A stretch of DNA of 5,722 bases from Polyangiaceae bacterium (GTDB lineage Bacteria > Myxococcota_A > Polyangia > Polyangiales > Polyangiaceae), in NCBI GenBank assembly GCA_025934595.1, contig JAICXU010000250.1, positions 1-5,722 on the forward strand, in the 5' to 3' direction. How positions within the stretch are numbered: the first letter of the stretch is position 1; each line of letters begins with the position of its first letter. A program made the translations under genes and the position numbers. The notes under the pieces were generated by a model. That model ran no database searches and was not told the DNA's origin. It was given only the letters and a program-made list of their open reading frames with translations. This document shows positions 5,607 through 5,722 of this stretch, in pieces.

Positions 5607-5722
5607 ATGGGGAATGACGCCGTTTCGATCGAAGTATGGCGCGGCCGTGGACAGCGGCTCGAGACACACGACGGCGACGTCTTTTGGCTGGATACGGACG
5701 CCGCGCGGAGCTCGCATCGCAC
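5607..5722 (+). CDS. Unidentified protein, N-terminal fragment (3' cut by window)
   Basis: An ATG at 5607 opens a frame that runs without stops to the window end (38 complete codons). By my count 28 of 38 third positions are G or C, consistent with coding sequence here. The peptide starts MGNDAVSIEVWRGRGQRLE and continues with THDGDVFWLDTDAARSSHR. The WRGRGQRL...GDVFWLDT pattern faintly resembles the region before the nucleophile motif of some alpha/beta-hydrolases, and less so the N-terminus of asparaginase II-type proteins. The fragment is too short to assign. A weak AGAG lies upstream. It is divergent from moeA by 21 bp, which hints at shared control but not at a shared pathway. Confidence 0.55.
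   Translation, partial: MGNDAVSIEVWRGRGQRLETHDGDVFWLDTDAARSSHR

Noticed and set aside
5168..5722. Minus-strand frame reaching the right window edge
   Set aside because: It overlaps moeA out of frame and has an Arg/Ser-rich shadow composition. The plus-strand frame from 5607 looks more like protein.

Overview
This window is a high-GC, gene-dense bacterial chromosome segment. It carries most of a molybdenum cofactor (Moco) biosynthesis locus, flanked by the 3' part of a membrane-type MutS-family ATPase gene and the first 38 codons of an unidentified gene. Strong G/C preference at third codon positions, frequent GTG starts, 4-bp gene overlaps and many long antisense shadow frames indicate a GC-rich genome. 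The proteins alone do not fix the taxon. A myxobacterial or related GC-rich Gram-negative is my guess from overall feel, and it is inference only.

Layout, left to right. Bases 2-1660 (+): MutS-like ATPase with N-terminal membrane segments, its 5' end cut by the window edge. Bases 1665-2651 (-): moaA. A 51-bp divergent gap follows. Bases 2703-3188 (+): moaB. Bases 3231-3473 (+): moaD. Bases 3470-3907 (-): moaE. Bases 3904-4377 (-): moaC. Bases 4374-5585 (-): moeA. A 21-bp divergent gap follows. Bases 5607 to the end (+): start of an unidentified protein. There is no gene-free stretch above 60 bp, and I see no RNA gene, mobile element or CRISPR array.

How the genes work together. MoaA and MoaC convert GTP to cyclic pyranopterin monophosphate. 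MoaD and MoaE form molybdopterin (MPT) synthase, which adds the dithiolene sulfurs. MoaB (MogA/MoaB family) is expected to adenylylate MPT. MoeA inserts molybdate. The set is nearly complete, but no MoaD-activating enzyme (MoeB), sulfur donor, MobA/MocA nucleotidyltransferase or molybdate transporter is present here.

The genes are in three units: moaA alone (leftward), moaB-moaD (rightward) and moeA-moaC-moaE (leftward, coupled by GTGA and ATGA overlaps). The two MPT synthase subunit genes converge and overlap tail to tail in one palindromic CTAG that supplies both stop codons. The pathway is well known. The noteworthy points are this compact tail-to-tail and head-to-head arrangement, GC hairpins at both convergent junctions, a strong excess of CGATCG/GCGATCGC words, and the poorly understood membrane MutS homologue.
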